Positions 44,217 to 52,942 are shown, numbered from the stretch's first letter. The stretch is DNA of 64,000 nucleotides from Streptomyces sp. CB09001 (GCF_003369795.1 NZ_CP026730.1:1736001-1800000); one strand, 5' to 3'. The notes: a model not told the origin generated them from the letters alone. Numbers and translations are program-made.

Positions 44217-44384
44217 ATGAACGACGCCAGCACGACCCAGCCGATGCAGGCCGCCGGTGCCGACGTTTCCGAGACCGACACCGGCCACGGCAAGCACCGT
44301 GGACCGTTCTCCAGCCAGGAGGGCGTGGCGACTCCACAGGGCCGCCACCGCAAGCCGGCCGAGGAGTCCGAGACGGCCGCCTGA
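44217..44384 (+). CDS. Small 55-residue hydrophilic protein
   Basis: Starts MNDASTTQPMQAAGADVSET and ends GRHRKPAEESETAA. Charged, with two HGKHRGP/GRHRKP basic patches and an acidic end; no membrane segment. Third-position GC is high and a terminator follows 70 nt later, so it looks like a real short gene. GGGGTGA lies 10 nt before the ATG. I recognise the type as a conserved small Streptomyces protein of unknown role, from general impression only. Confidence 0.65.
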   Translation: MNDASTTQPMQAAGADVSETDTGHGKHRGPFSSQEGVATPQGRHRKPAEESETAA

Positions 44385-44455
44385 CGGCCCGCGCAGGACA
44401 AGCACGGGCACAGCCAAAGCCAGAGGCACAGGCACACACGAAAGCAAGCGGCTCC

Positions 44456-44492
44456 GGCCCCGTTCGTCGCATCCGGCGGACGGGGCCTTGTC
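44456..44492 (+). terminator. Terminator after the small protein gene
   Basis: GGCCCCGT / ACGGGGCC 8-bp stem with a 16-nt loop, followed by TTGTC. It lies just before the convergent hot-dog gene ends. Confidence 0.7.
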
Positions 44493-44507
44493 GTCATCCG
44501 GTTGCCG

Positions 44508-45392
44508 TCACCCGTACCGGACGACCGTGTCGGCGAGGACGGGCACGTCGTCACGCTCCACGGCGCTCACCGCCACCCGAACCTCCCCCGTCCCGGCACC
44601 GCCGGTCCCGGCGGTCCGCCACATCCGCACCCGCAGCGTCTCCCCCGGGTACACCACTCCGGCGAACCGCGTGCGGTAGTCGCGCACCCGGGTCACGTCG
44701 CCGTCCAGCAGCGTGTCGACGACCGCCTTGAGCGTGGCGCCGTAGGTGCACAGGCCGTGCAGCACGGGCCGTTCGAAGCCGGCCCGCGCCGCGAACTCCG
44801 GGTCGGCGTGCAGGGGGTTCCAGTCGCCGGAGAGCCGGTAGAGCAGCGCCTGGTCCTCGCGCAGGGCCCGTTCGACGACCTGGTCCGGCGGGTGGTCGGC
44901 GGGCGGTGGCGAGGGGCGTCCGGACGGGCCCCGGTCGCCGCCCCAGCCGCCTTCCCCGCGTACGAAGACCTCGGCCTCGTCGGTCCACAGCGGCCCGTCC
45001 GCGTCGGTGACCTCGGTGCGCAGTACGAGGACGGCCGCCGTTCCCTTGTCGTGCACGGCGACGACGCGTGAGGCCGCGCTCGCCCGGCCCCGCACCGGGA
45101 CGGGCCGGTGCAGGCGCAGCTGCTGCCCGCCGTGCAGGACGCGGGCGAGGTCGACGTCGACGCCGGGCGCGGACAGGGTGCCGATCACCCCGGGGGCGCC
45201 GCCGCCGGCCACCGTCGCGAAGCTCGGCAGGACGTGCAGCCGGGACTCCAGGGTGTAGCGCAGCTCGCGCGGGTCGGTGGCGGGCCGTCCGGCGCCGATG
45301 CCCAGGTGGTAGAGCTGGACGTCCTTGTGGTCCCAGGCGATCTCACGGACCCGGGGTGCGGCGGCGAGCGCCCCGGCTGCGTCGATGGGCAT
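44508..45392 (-). CDS. MaoC-like double hot-dog dehydratase/hydratase
   Basis: 294 residues, resembling actinobacterial 2-enoyl-CoA hydratase 2/MaoC proteins. N-terminal hot-dog half contains DVQLYHLGIGAG. The C-terminal half has the hydratase-2 motif RLSGDWNPLHADPEFAARAGFERPVLHGL (catalytic Asp/His pair D-x4-H). Probably hydrates enoyl-CoA in fatty-acid or polyketide beta-oxidation. ATG 45392 is preceded by GGAGGG. Monocistronic. Confidence 0.9.
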   Translation of the reverse strand: MPIDAAGALAAAPRVREIAWDHKDVQLYHLGIGAGRPATDPRELRYTLESRLHVLPSFATVAGGGAPGVIGTLSAPGVDVDLARVLHGGQQLRLHRPVPVRGRASAASRVVAVHDKGTAAVLVLRTEVTDADGPLWTDEAEVFVRGEGGWGGDRGPSGRPSPPPADHPPDQVVERALREDQALLYRLSGDWNPLHADPEFAARAGFERPVLHGLCTYGATLKAVVDTLLDGDVTRVRDYRTRFAGVVYPGETLRVRMWRTAGTGGAGTGEVRVAVSAVERDDVPVLADTVVRYG

Positions 45393-45525
45393 GGCCCTCC
45401 TGCTCCTCCCGGGCACGACGGCCCGGGCACTAGGACCCGGGTACGACCACCCGGGTACGACCACCCGGTCGCGCCGACGATCACGGACAGCCCGACCGTA
45501 CGGGACGGCGGGACGACGGTCACCC

Positions 45526-45539
45526 ATGACATTTGTCAT
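45526..45539. promoter_or_regulatory. ATGACA-TT-TGTCAT operator
   Basis: Perfect 6-bp inverted repeat with a 2-bp centre, 61 nt before the ABC ATPase start and 48 nt from its -10. This is the type of site bound by NarL-class regulators such as DesR. Confidence 0.6.
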
Positions 45540-45586
45540 CAGCAACTCCGGACAACCGCATCTGCCGCCCGTCCGGGCCGGCTCCG

Positions 45587-45592
45587 TAGCGT
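45587..45592 (+). promoter_or_regulatory. -10 element TAGCGT, leaderless ABC operon
   Basis: It ends 7 nt before the ATG; no SD is present. No good -35, consistent with dependence on an activator at the upstream inverted repeat. Confidence 0.5.
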
Positions 45593-45599
45593 CACCGGT

Positions 45600-46526
45600 A
45601 TGAGACCGACAGAGGGCACCACCCCCGCCGTAGCCTTCACGGGCGCGGCCAAGGCCTACGGCGACGTCCGCGCCGTCGACGGCGTGGACCTGCGCATCGA
45701 GGGCGGCGAGACGGTCGCGCTGCTCGGCCGCAACGGAGCGGGCAAGTCGACGACGATCGCACTGCTGCTCGGGCTGTGCCCGCCGGACGCGGGCACCGTG
45801 GAGCTGTTCGGCGGGTCTCCGGAGCACGCCGTGCGCGCCGGCCGGGTGGGCGCCATGCTCCAGGAGGCGCGGGCGGTGCCCCGGGTCACCGTGGGCGAGC
45901 TGGTCGCCTTCGTCGCCGGCCGCTACCCGGCGCCGATGCCGGTCGGGCAGGTCCTGGAGCTGGCCGGGATCGAGCGGTTGGCCGGGCGGCGCGTGGACCG
46001 GCTGTCCGGCGGGCAGACCCAGCGGGTGCGGTTCGCGCTCGCCCTGGCCGGCCGCCCCGACCTGCTGGTCCTGGACGAACCGACGGCGGCCCTGGACGTG
46101 GAGGCCCGGCACGCCTTCTGGCAGTCGATGCGGGCGTACGCCCGGCGCGGCAGCACGGTCCTGTTCTCCACCCACTACCTGGAGGAGGCCGAGGCGCACG
46201 CCGACCGGATCCTGGTCGTCGACCGGGGCCGGATCGTCGCGGACGGCACCGGTGACGAGCTGCGCCGGGCGGCGGGCGGCAGCCGCGTCTCCTTCGACCT
46301 GGCCGGGCGGGCCACCGAGGACCTGACGCTGCTGCCCGGGGTCCGCTCGCTGGAGGTCCGCGGGGACCGCGCGCTGCTGCGCACCGAGGACTCCGACGCG
46401 ACCGTGATCGCCCTCGCGCGGCTCGGCGCGATACGCGGCCTGGAGGTCGCCCCCGCGTCCCTGGACGACGCGTTCCTGGCCCTGACGACGGCGGCACCGG
46501 TGCCGGAGAAGGAGAGTGTGCGATGA
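45600..46526 (+). CDS. ABC transporter ATP-binding protein (drug/antibiotic efflux type)
   Basis: 308 residues. Walker A LLGRNGAGKSTT, Q-loop in GAMLQEARAVPRV, signature LSGGQTQRVRFAL, Walker B LLVLDEPTAALD, H-loop STHYLEEAEAH. The C-terminal 90 residues form the regulatory extension found in CcmA/YhfQ-like exporters. Coupled to the permease by ATGA overlap and followed by a DesK/DesR-like pair, the YvfR-YvfS-YvfT-YvfU-type arrangement of B. subtilis in which the two-component system controls the exporter. Confidence 0.92.
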   Translation: MRPTEGTTPAVAFTGAAKAYGDVRAVDGVDLRIEGGETVALLGRNGAGKSTTIALLLGLCPPDAGTVELFGGSPEHAVRAGRVGAMLQEARAVPRVTVGELVAFVAGRYPAPMPVGQVLELAGIERLAGRRVDRLSGGQTQRVRFALALAGRPDLLVLDEPTAALDVEARHAFWQSMRAYARRGSTVLFSTHYLEEAEAHADRILVVDRGRIVADGTGDELRRAAGGSRVSFDLAGRATEDLTLLPGVRSLEVRGDRALLRTEDSDATVIALARLGAIRGLEVAPASLDDAFLALTTAAPVPEKESVR

Positions 46527-47239
46527 GGGACTACCTGATCCTGGAAACGCGCCGCACCCTGCGCGACCCCGGCTTCGTCGTCGGCGGGGTCGCCATGCCG
46601 GTGCTGATGTACCTGCTGTTCACCAACCTCGGGGGCGACGCGGGCGAGTGGAAGACGGGCGCGATGGTCGGCATGGCCGCGTACGGCGCGGTCGGCTCCG
46701 CCCTCAACACCGGCGGCGGGGTCGCCGAGGACCGTGCCATCGGCTGGCTGCGGCAGTTGCGGGTGACTCCGATGCGTCCGCACCAGGTGGTCGTGGGCCG
46801 CGCCCTGACCGCCTCGGTCACCGTACTGCCCGCGATCACGGCCGTGCTCGCCGCGGGCGGTCTGCTCAACGGTGTGCGGCTGGACGCCTGGCAGTGGGCG
46901 GCGCTGGCGCTGCTGCTGTGGCTCGGGTCGGTGCCGTTCACGCTGCTGGGGCTCGGCAACGGCTACCGGCTGACCGGGCAGACCACGGGCGTGGCGAACA
47001 TGGTGGCCAACCTGGGTCTGGCGGTGCTCGGCGGGCTGTGGTTCCCGCTGGTGCTGTTCCCGGAGTGGCTGCGCACGGTGTCGGCGTACACCCCGACCAA
47101 CCGCTTCGCGCAGCTGGGCACCTCGGTCGCCACGGGCCACGCGCCTCCCGCGGGTGCCATTCTCGTCCTGACGGGGTGGCTGCTGGCCTTCGGCGCGTAC
47201 GCCGTCCTGTCCTACCGCCGCGGCGCGGCGAACGGTTGA
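46523..47239 (+). CDS. ABC-2 type permease
   Basis: 238 residues, six hydrophobic helices: MRDYLILETRRTLRDPGFVVGGVAMPVLMYLLF opens in typical ABC-2 fashion, and the conserved WLRQLRVTPMRPHQVV loop follows helix 2. Partner of the preceding ATPase; probably exports a membrane-active compound or responds to membrane state. 37 nt before the sensor kinase gene. Confidence 0.9.
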   Translation: MRDYLILETRRTLRDPGFVVGGVAMPVLMYLLFTNLGGDAGEWKTGAMVGMAAYGAVGSALNTGGGVAEDRAIGWLRQLRVTPMRPHQVVVGRALTASVTVLPAITAVLAAGGLLNGVRLDAWQWAALALLLWLGSVPFTLLGLGNGYRLTGQTTGVANMVANLGLAVLGGLWFPLVLFPEWLRTVSAYTPTNRFAQLGTSVATGHAPPAGAILVLTGWLLAFGAYAVLSYRRGAANG

Positions 47240-47276
47240 GCGCCCCCGGCGCACGAGTGGAAGGGAGCCGACACCC

Positions 47277-48491
47277 ATGACCGGGACCCGAGGGCGCCTG
47301 CGCAGGATGTCGTACCGTCTGGACGCGTGGCAGCTGGCACGGCAGTCCGATCCGGGCGAGGCGGGCGAGCGGTCGGAGCGGATGGGGCCGCCGCCCTCCG
47401 GTTTCACGCTGTTGCCGTGGCTGCTGATGGGCTTGGGCAGCCTGGCGAACATCTTCCAGGGGAACAGCTCGAACCCCTGGGTCGGTGGCCTCGGTCTCTT
47501 CGTCTTCAACTCGCTCTACATCTACGTGGCCTTCCGCTCCTTCGACAAGGAGTTGCGCGAGTCGCCGTCCACGCGGCTGGCGCTGGCCGCCATGGCGCTG
47601 GTGACCTGTGGTCTGGCGCTGGCCTACGGGGGCAGTTGGCTGCTCTTCTTCCCGCTGCTCGGCCTGGCCGCGGGGGCGGCGCTGCGCGGTCGGTGGCTGG
47701 GCCGGTGGGGCTGGTCGCTCGCGGTGGTGGCCGGTGCGGTGGCGGGCGTCAAGGACGGCTGGACGGGCCTGAACATCGCCTACGGGACCTTCCTGTCGAC
47801 GATGGTGACGGCCGCGATCCTGAGCCTGTCCGACGCCGTACGGCAGTTGCGGGCCGCCCGGGAGGAACTGGCCACGCGGGCAGTGGCGGAGGAGCGGCTG
47901 CGGTTCTCGCGGGACCTGCACGACCTGCTGGGACACACGCTGTCGGTGATCGTGGTCAAGTCGGAGGCCGCCCGCCGGCTGGCGCCCCGCGACCTGGACG
48001 CGGCGCTGACCCAGATCACGGACATCGAGTCGGTCGGCCGCCAGGCGCTGACCGAGGTCCGCGAGGCGGTCACCGGCTACCGGGAGGGCAGCCTCGGCAC
48101 CGAGCTGGACCGGGCGCGCTCCGCGCTGAGCGCGGCGGACGTGGCCCCGGTGGTGCGCCGCTCCGGCCCACCGCTGCCCCCGCAGGCGGAGGCGCTGCTG
48201 GGGTGGGTGGTGCGGGAGGCGGTCACCAACGTCGTACGGCACAGCGGGGCGAGCCGGTGCGAGATCGCGGTCGCGGGCAGCGCGGACCGGGTCCGGCTGA
48301 CGGTCACGGACAACGGCACGGGCGCCGCCCCCTCCACCCAGGGGCCGGGCACCGGTCTGACCGGGCTCAGGGAACGCCTCGCCACGGCGGGCGGGTCGCT
48401 GACGGCGGGGGTGGACCCGCGGGGCGGGTTCTCGGTGACGGCGGAGCTGCCGGTTTTGGCGGAGGGGAAACCGGTGGGCGCACCGGCGTAG
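47277..48491 (+). CDS. Sensor histidine kinase, DesK-like (HisKA_3)
   Basis: 404 residues. About 45-185 holds five to six hydrophobic helices and little extracellular loop, so sensing is probably within the membrane. Dimerisation/phospho-acceptor helix with H215 in RFSRDLHDLLGHTLSVI, the DesK/LiaS hallmark. HATPase at about 315-395 (VREAVTNVVRHS N-box, DNGTG, GTGLTGLRERL). It probably signals to the regulator gene 85 bp downstream and, through it, to the ABC operon. Confidence 0.92.
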   Translation: MTGTRGRLRRMSYRLDAWQLARQSDPGEAGERSERMGPPPSGFTLLPWLLMGLGSLANIFQGNSSNPWVGGLGLFVFNSLYIYVAFRSFDKELRESPSTRLALAAMALVTCGLALAYGGSWLLFFPLLGLAAGAALRGRWLGRWGWSLAVVAGAVAGVKDGWTGLNIAYGTFLSTMVTAAILSLSDAVRQLRAAREELATRAVAEERLRFSRDLHDLLGHTLSVIVVKSEAARRLAPRDLDAALTQITDIESVGRQALTEVREAVTGYREGSLGTELDRARSALSAADVAPVVRRSGPPLPPQAEALLGWVVREAVTNVVRHSGASRCEIAVAGSADRVRLTVTDNGTGAAPSTQGPGTGLTGLRERLATAGGSLTAGVDPRGGFSVTAELPVLAEGKPVGAPA

Positions 48492-48564
48492 CACGCGTGC
48501 CGGGCGAGCCCTCGACTCTCCGGTGCGCCTGCCCTCCGACGCCTGCTCCTCGGCGCCTGCCCTC

Positions 48565-48570
48565 TACCCT
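48565..48570 (+). promoter_or_regulatory. -10 element TACCCT before the response regulator
   Basis: It ends 6 nt before the GTG start; no SD. Suggests the regulator is also made from its own leaderless transcript, besides read-through from the kinase gene. Confidence 0.45.
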
Positions 48571-48576
48571 TTCCCC

Positions 48577-49209
48577 GTGACCGACGAGACGCCCCGCGCC
48601 CACCCCGTTCGCGTCCTCCTCGCCGAGGACCAGGGCATGATGCGGGGCGCGCTCGCGCTGCTGCTCGGGATGGAGGACGACATCGAGGTCGTCGCGCAGG
48701 TGGCGGCCGGGGACGAGATCGTCGCCGCCGCGCTCACGCACCGCCCCGACGTCGCCCTCCTCGACATCGAACTGCCGGGCCTGAGCGGCCTGGACGCCGC
48801 CGCCGAGCTGCGGGAGCGGATGCCCGGCTGCCGGGTGCTGATCCTGACCACGTTCGGCCGCCCCGGGTACCTCCGGCGGGCCATGGAGGCGGGCGCCGCC
48901 GGTTTCCTGGTCAAGGACGGCCCGGTGGAGGAGCTGGCCGGGGCGATCCGCCGGGTGCTGGACGGCGAGACGGTGGTCGACCCGGCGCTCGCCGCCGCCG
49001 CGCTCAGCGCCGGTCCGAGCCCGCTCACCGCGCGGGAGTGCGACGTCCTGCGGGCGTCGGCGGACGGCGCGACGGTCGCCGACATCGCCGCGGCCCTGCA
49101 CCTGTCCGAGTCCACGGTCCGCAACTACCTCTCCGCCGCCATCGGCAAGACCGCCACCCGCAACCGCACGGAGGCGCTCCGCGCGGCGCGGGGACAGGGG
49201 TGGCTCTGA
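48577..49209 (+). CDS. NarL/DesR-type response regulator
   Basis: 210 residues. Receiver with E17/D18 pocket, phospho-acceptor D63 (VALLDIELPG) and Lys in FLVKDGPVEE. LuxR HTH at about 145-195 (SPLTARECDVLRASADGATVADIAAALHLSESTVRNYL). Cognate partner of the kinase upstream. Likely binds ATGACA-TT-TGTCAT before the ABC operon. GTG 48577 is chosen because it directly follows a -10 element and yields the normal receiver N-terminus. Confidence 0.93.
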   Translation: MTDETPRAHPVRVLLAEDQGMMRGALALLLGMEDDIEVVAQVAAGDEIVAAALTHRPDVALLDIELPGLSGLDAAAELRERMPGCRVLILTTFGRPGYLRRAMEAGAAGFLVKDGPVEELAGAIRRVLDGETVVDPALAAAALSAGPSPLTARECDVLRASADGATVADIAAALHLSESTVRNYLSAAIGKTATRNRTEALRAARGQGWL

Positions 49210-49229
49210 CCGCCCCCGGTGCGGCTTGT

Positions 49230-49270
49230 CGGCCCCGGGCCAGTTCGTCGGCCGCGGCCGGGGCCGTTCG
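49230..49270 (+). terminator. Terminator after the two-component system
   Basis: CGGCCCCGG / CCGGGGCCG 9-bp stem; the loop contains a further GGCC-GGCC pairing. It lies 21 nt after the stop. Confidence 0.65.
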
Positions 49271-49393
49271 TCGGGGAACGGGGATGACGCAAGCTGCTCG
49301 CGCCCCCGCGGCGGAGCCGCGCATGGACACCGCCCCGCGCCCTTTTGGGGCGCTGCACCGACCCGGTGACAGAGAAGTGTGCCCTTGGGGCGC

Positions 49394-50869
49394 TCAGTCC
49401 GTGCTGTGGGCCTTCGGCTCGGGCTTCGGGCGGCCTGCCGGGAGCCAGGTCCACATCAGGAGGGCGGCGGCGACCAGGACCACCGCCGCCGTGCGGAAGA
49501 CCAGCGCGTAGCCGTCCGTCAGGGCCACCGGGCCCGCGTCCTCGCCCCCGGCCCGGGTGGCCGCGATCGTCGACATCACCGCGAGTCCCAGTGAACCGCC
49601 CATCGTCCGGGAGGTGTTGATCAGTCCGGAGACCAGTCCGGCGTCCCCGGGCGCCGCGCCCGAGATGGCCAGCGAGGCCAGCGGGGTCGCCGCGATGCCC
49701 GCGCCCAGCATCATCAGCACGCCGGGAATCATGATCGCGGTCAGATAGCCGCCGTCCGCGGTCATCGTCGACTGCCAGCCGAAGCCGACCGCCGCGACGA
49801 GCGTGCCGAGCGCGGCAACGTTCCGGGCCCCGAGCACCGGCAGGAACCGCGGGGCCGCCTTCGAGCCGAGGATCACCGCGAGGGAGCTGGGCACCAGGGC
49901 CACCCCGGCCTCCAGCGGCGAGTAGCCCAGCACGTTCTGCGCGTACAGGGTCATGAAGAACCACATCGAGAACATCGACGAGCCGGACACCAGCATCGCC
50001 ACGTTCGCCGACGCCACCGACCGCAGCCGCAGCAGGCCGAGCGGCATCAGCGGCGCCGCCGTCCGCGCCTCGACGAGGAGGAAGAGCCCGAGCAGCGCGA
50101 GTCCGGCCGACAGCGGCACCAGGGCCGCCGACGCCGCCCACCCCTCGGACTCGGTCTGCGAGATGCCGTAGGCCAGCGTGGCGAGACCGGCCGTCACCAG
50201 CAGCGCGCCCGGCAGGTCGAGCCGGCGCCGCGGGCCGCCCCTGCTCTCGGCCAGCCACAGCGCGGCACCCGCCAGTACGACCGCGCCCACCGGCACGTTG
50301 ATCAGCAGTACCCAGCGCCAGGACAGCCCGTCCACCAGGGCGCCACCCACCAGACCGCCCGCGGCACCGCCACCCGCGCCCACGGCCGTCCAGGTCGCGA
50401 TCGCGCGGGCCCGCGCCGCGCCCTCCGGCACCGCGGCGGTGAGGATCGTCAGCGTCGAGGGGGCGAGTACGGCCGCGCCGAGCCCCTGGAGGGCGCGGGC
50501 GAGCAGCAGCTGCCAGCCCTCCTGGGCGAGGCCGCCGCCCAGCGAGGCCAGCGTGAAGAGACCGAGCCCGACCAGGAACATCCGCTTGCGCCCGTAGAGG
50601 TCGCCGGTCCGCCCGCCGAGCAGCATGAACCCGGCGAAGGCGATGGCGTAGGCGTTGACCACCCACTGGAGCCCCTGGGCGCTCAGGCCGAGGTCGGCCC
50701 GCATCGAGGGCAGGGCGACGTTGACGACGGACACGTCGAGCACGACCAGGAACTGTCCGGCGCAGGCGAGCGCCACGACCAGCCAGGTGGGCGGGGTACG
50801 GCGCGGGGATATCCGCACGGCGGCGGAGGCGGAGGCGGCGGAACCGGTGGCTTCGAGCATGGGTGTCAT
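49394..50869 (-). CDS. MFS drug exporter, DHA2 (EmrB/QacA) family
   Basis: 491 residues, 14 helices. QFLVVLDVSVVNVALPSM is the DHA2 helix-1 signature; loop 2-3 is GGRTGDLYGRKRMF; motif C is in [34 protein letters not shown]. Exports amphiphilic drugs by proton antiport. ATG 50869 has only a weak SD. Divergent from a second DHA2 gene across a region with a perfect CTAGGTC palindrome. Confidence 0.92.
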   Translation of the reverse strand: MTPMLEATGSAASASAAVRISPRRTPPTWLVVALACAGQFLVVLDVSVVNVALPSMRADLGLSAQGLQWVVNAYAIAFAGFMLLGGRTGDLYGRKRMFLVGLGLFTLASLGGGLAQEGWQLLLARALQGLGAAVLAPSTLTILTAAVPEGAARARAIATWTAVGAGGGAAGGLVGGALVDGLSWRWVLLINVPVGAVVLAGAALWLAESRGGPRRRLDLPGALLVTAGLATLAYGISQTESEGWAASAALVPLSAGLALLGLFLLVEARTAAPLMPLGLLRLRSVASANVAMLVSGSSMFSMWFFMTLYAQNVLGYSPLEAGVALVPSSLAVILGSKAAPRFLPVLGARNVAALGTLVAAVGFGWQSTMTADGGYLTAIMIPGVLMMLGAGIAATPLASLAISGAAPGDAGLVSGLINTSRTMGGSLGLAVMSTIAATRAGGEDAGPVALTDGYALVFRTAAVVLVAAALLMWTWLPAGRPKPEPKAHSTD

Positions 50870-50920
50870 GGTCTCAACGCGGGCCTGCCCCTTGCATCGG
50901 TATTTCGGCCCCGGACCGGC

Positions 50921-50938
50921 CTAGGTCTCGCGACCTAG
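50921..50938. promoter_or_regulatory. CTAGGTC-TCGC-GACCTAG palindrome between two exporters
   Basis: Perfect 7-bp arms, 4-bp centre, 52 nt upstream of the leftward exporter start. TetR/MarR-type operator geometry. Confidence 0.6.
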
Positions 50939-51032
50939 CCTTCCCGCCTCCTCTCCCCTTCCTGCCTCCTCTCCCTCCGGCCCCTCTCTCCTGAACGCCA
51001 AGAGAAGGTCAAGAATTAGTTAGGGACTCGAA

Positions 51033-51048
51033 GCAACGGAATAGTTGC
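51033..51048. promoter_or_regulatory. GCAAC-N6-GTTGC inverted repeat before the second exporter
   Basis: 5-bp arms, about 80 nt before the ATG of the rightward exporter, in an AT-richer patch (AATTAGTTAG) likely to hold its promoter. Confidence 0.4.
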
Positions 51049-51126
51049 CCGGGCGCACGAGGTTCAGCCTGCACGTATCACGATCACGCACCGCACCCGC
51101 CATCTCCGGCCTGGAGGCCCCACCCC

Positions 51127-52884
51127 ATGTCCCACACGACGACCGACGAGCCCGCGCGGCGAGCGAGCGGGGCCACCGTCCCGGTGCTGGCGTTCGCGGG
51201 CATCGTCGTCGCGGTGATGCAGACCCTGCTGGTCCCGGTCATCAAGGACCTGCCCCGACTTCTGGACACCTCACCCAGCAACGCCAGCTGGGTCCTGACC
51301 TCCACGCTCCTGTCCGGAGCCGTGGCCACGCCGATCATGGGCCGGCTCGGCGACCTGTTCGGCAAGCGCCGCATGCTGATCGCCAGCCTGTCGGTGATGG
51401 TCGTCGGCGCGCTGCTCAGCGCGCTCACCGACGCCCTGATCCCGATGATCGTCGGCCGTACGCTCCAGGGCGTCGCGATGGGCGCGATACCCCTCGGCAT
51501 CGGCCTGATGCGCGACATGCTGCCCCGCGAGCGGCTCGGCTCGGCGATGGCCCTGATGAGTTCCTCGATCGGCGTCGGCGGCGGCCTCGCGCTGCCCGCC
51601 GCGGCCCTGGTCGCACAGAACACCGACTGGCACGCCCTGTACTACGGCGCCGCCGGCCTCGGTGTCGTCTCCATCGTCCTGACCCTGCTGGTCGTACCCG
51701 AGTCCCCGCTGCGCGCCAAGGGCTCGTTCGACGTACCGGGCGCGATCGGCCTGACCGCCGGTCTGATCCTCTTCCTGCTGCCGATCAGCAAGGGCAGCGA
51801 CTGGGGCTGGTCGTCACCCACCACGCTCGGCCTGTTCGCCGCCGCCGTCGTGGTGCTGCTCCTGTGGGGCCTGATGGAGCTGCGCGTCGCCGCCCCGCTG
51901 GTCGACCTGCGCACCACGGCCCGCCGCGAGGTGCTGCTCACCAACCTCGCCTCGATCATGGTCGGTGTCTCCTTCTTCGTCATCTCCCTCGTCCTGCCGC
52001 AGCTCCTCCAGCTGCCCTCGGAGACCGGCTACGGCCTCGGTCAGTCGATGGTCGTCGCGGGTCTGTGCGTGGCCCCGCTGGGCCTGACGATGATGTTCAC
52101 CGCGCCGGTCTACGCCCGCCTGTCCGCCCGCTACGGCCCGCGCACCACCCTCATCATCGGCCTGGTGATCATCGGGATCGGTTACGCCGGCGGCCTCGGC
52201 CTGATGAGCGCCGCCTGGCAGACCGTCGTCACCTCGGTGCTGATCGGCGCGGGCATCGGCCTGGCCTACTCCTCCCTGCCCGCCCTGATCATCGGTGCGG
52301 TCCCGGCCTCCGAGACGGGCGCCGCCAACGGCCTCAACACGCTGATGCGGTCCATCGGTACGTCGGTGTCGAGCGCCGTCATCGGCATGGTGCTGGCCAA
52401 CACGGCGAACGACGTGGGCGGCGTCGCCGTACCCACCCTGCACGGCTTCCGCGTCTCCTTCATGATCGCGGCGGGCGCCGTCGCCGTCGGCCTGGTCCTG
52501 GCCTTCTTCCTCCCCCGCCGCACTCCGGCGACGGTCTCGCAGCTGCGCGCGAGCAGCGAGGAGGACGCGAACCTGGCCCGCGCCGAGCAGGCGCTCGCCG
52601 GGACCGGGCAGCCGCCGCACGGCTTCCGGGGCCGGGTGCTGGCCGCCGACGGCGCCCCCGTCGCCCGCGCCAAGGTCACCCTGATCGACCGGCACGGACG
52701 GCAGGCGGGCGCGACCCTCTCCGCGGGCGACGGCAGCTACGCGCTCGCCGTCCCCGCCCAGGGCCCGTACGTCCTGGCCGCCCGTGCCGCGGGCCACGCC
52801 CCGCTGGCCCACGCGGCCACCCACGGCGGTGACCGCCCGGTCGACCTGGACCTGTCCCTGCCGGGCGAGACGGTCCCCGCCTGA
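51127..52884 (+). CDS. MFS exporter (DHA2-like) with C-terminal carboxypeptidase-regulatory-like domain
   Basis: 585 residues. About 1-480 is a 14-helix exporter: motif GRLGDLFGKRRML in loop 2-3, GIGLMRDMLPRERLGSAMALMSSSIGVGGGLALP in helix 5. About 515-585 is an added soluble domain: FRGRVLAADGAPVARAKVTLIDRHGRQAGATLSAGDGSYALAVPAQGPYVLAARA, the carboxypeptidase-regulatory-like/SpaA Ig fold usually seen on secreted proteins. After 14 helices this tail should face the cytoplasm, an unusual place for it. GGAGG lies 10 nt before the ATG. Confidence 0.9.
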   Translation: MSHTTTDEPARRASGATVPVLAFAGIVVAVMQTLLVPVIKDLPRLLDTSPSNASWVLTSTLLSGAVATPIMGRLGDLFGKRRMLIASLSVMVVGALLSALTDALIPMIVGRTLQGVAMGAIPLGIGLMRDMLPRERLGSAMALMSSSIGVGGGLALPAAALVAQNTDWHALYYGAAGLGVVSIVLTLLVVPESPLRAKGSFDVPGAIGLTAGLILFLLPISKGSDWGWSSPTTLGLFAAAVVVLLLWGLMELRVAAPLVDLRTTARREVLLTNLASIMVGVSFFVISLVLPQLLQLPSETGYGLGQSMVVAGLCVAPLGLTMMFTAPVYARLSARYGPRTTLIIGLVIIGIGYAGGLGLMSAAWQTVVTSVLIGAGIGLAYSSLPALIIGAVPASETGAANGLNTLMRSIGTSVSSAVIGMVLANTANDVGGVAVPTLHGFRVSFMIAAGAVAVGLVLAFFLPRRTPATVSQLRASSEEDANLARAEQALAGTGQPPHGFRGRVLAADGAPVARAKVTLIDRHGRQAGATLSAGDGSYALAVPAQGPYVLAARAAGHAPLAHAATHGGDRPVDLDLSLPGETVPA

Positions 52885-52909
52885 CCTTCGCCCCGTCCTC
52901 CCGGCCCCC

Positions 52910-52942
52910 GTACCCCCTGTCGCGGCACGCGGCAGGGGGTAC
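52910..52942 (+). terminator. Terminator after the DHA2-fusion exporter
   Basis: GTACCCCCTG / CAGGGGGTAC, 10-bp perfect stem; the loop can pair further (CGCG). Confidence 0.8.
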
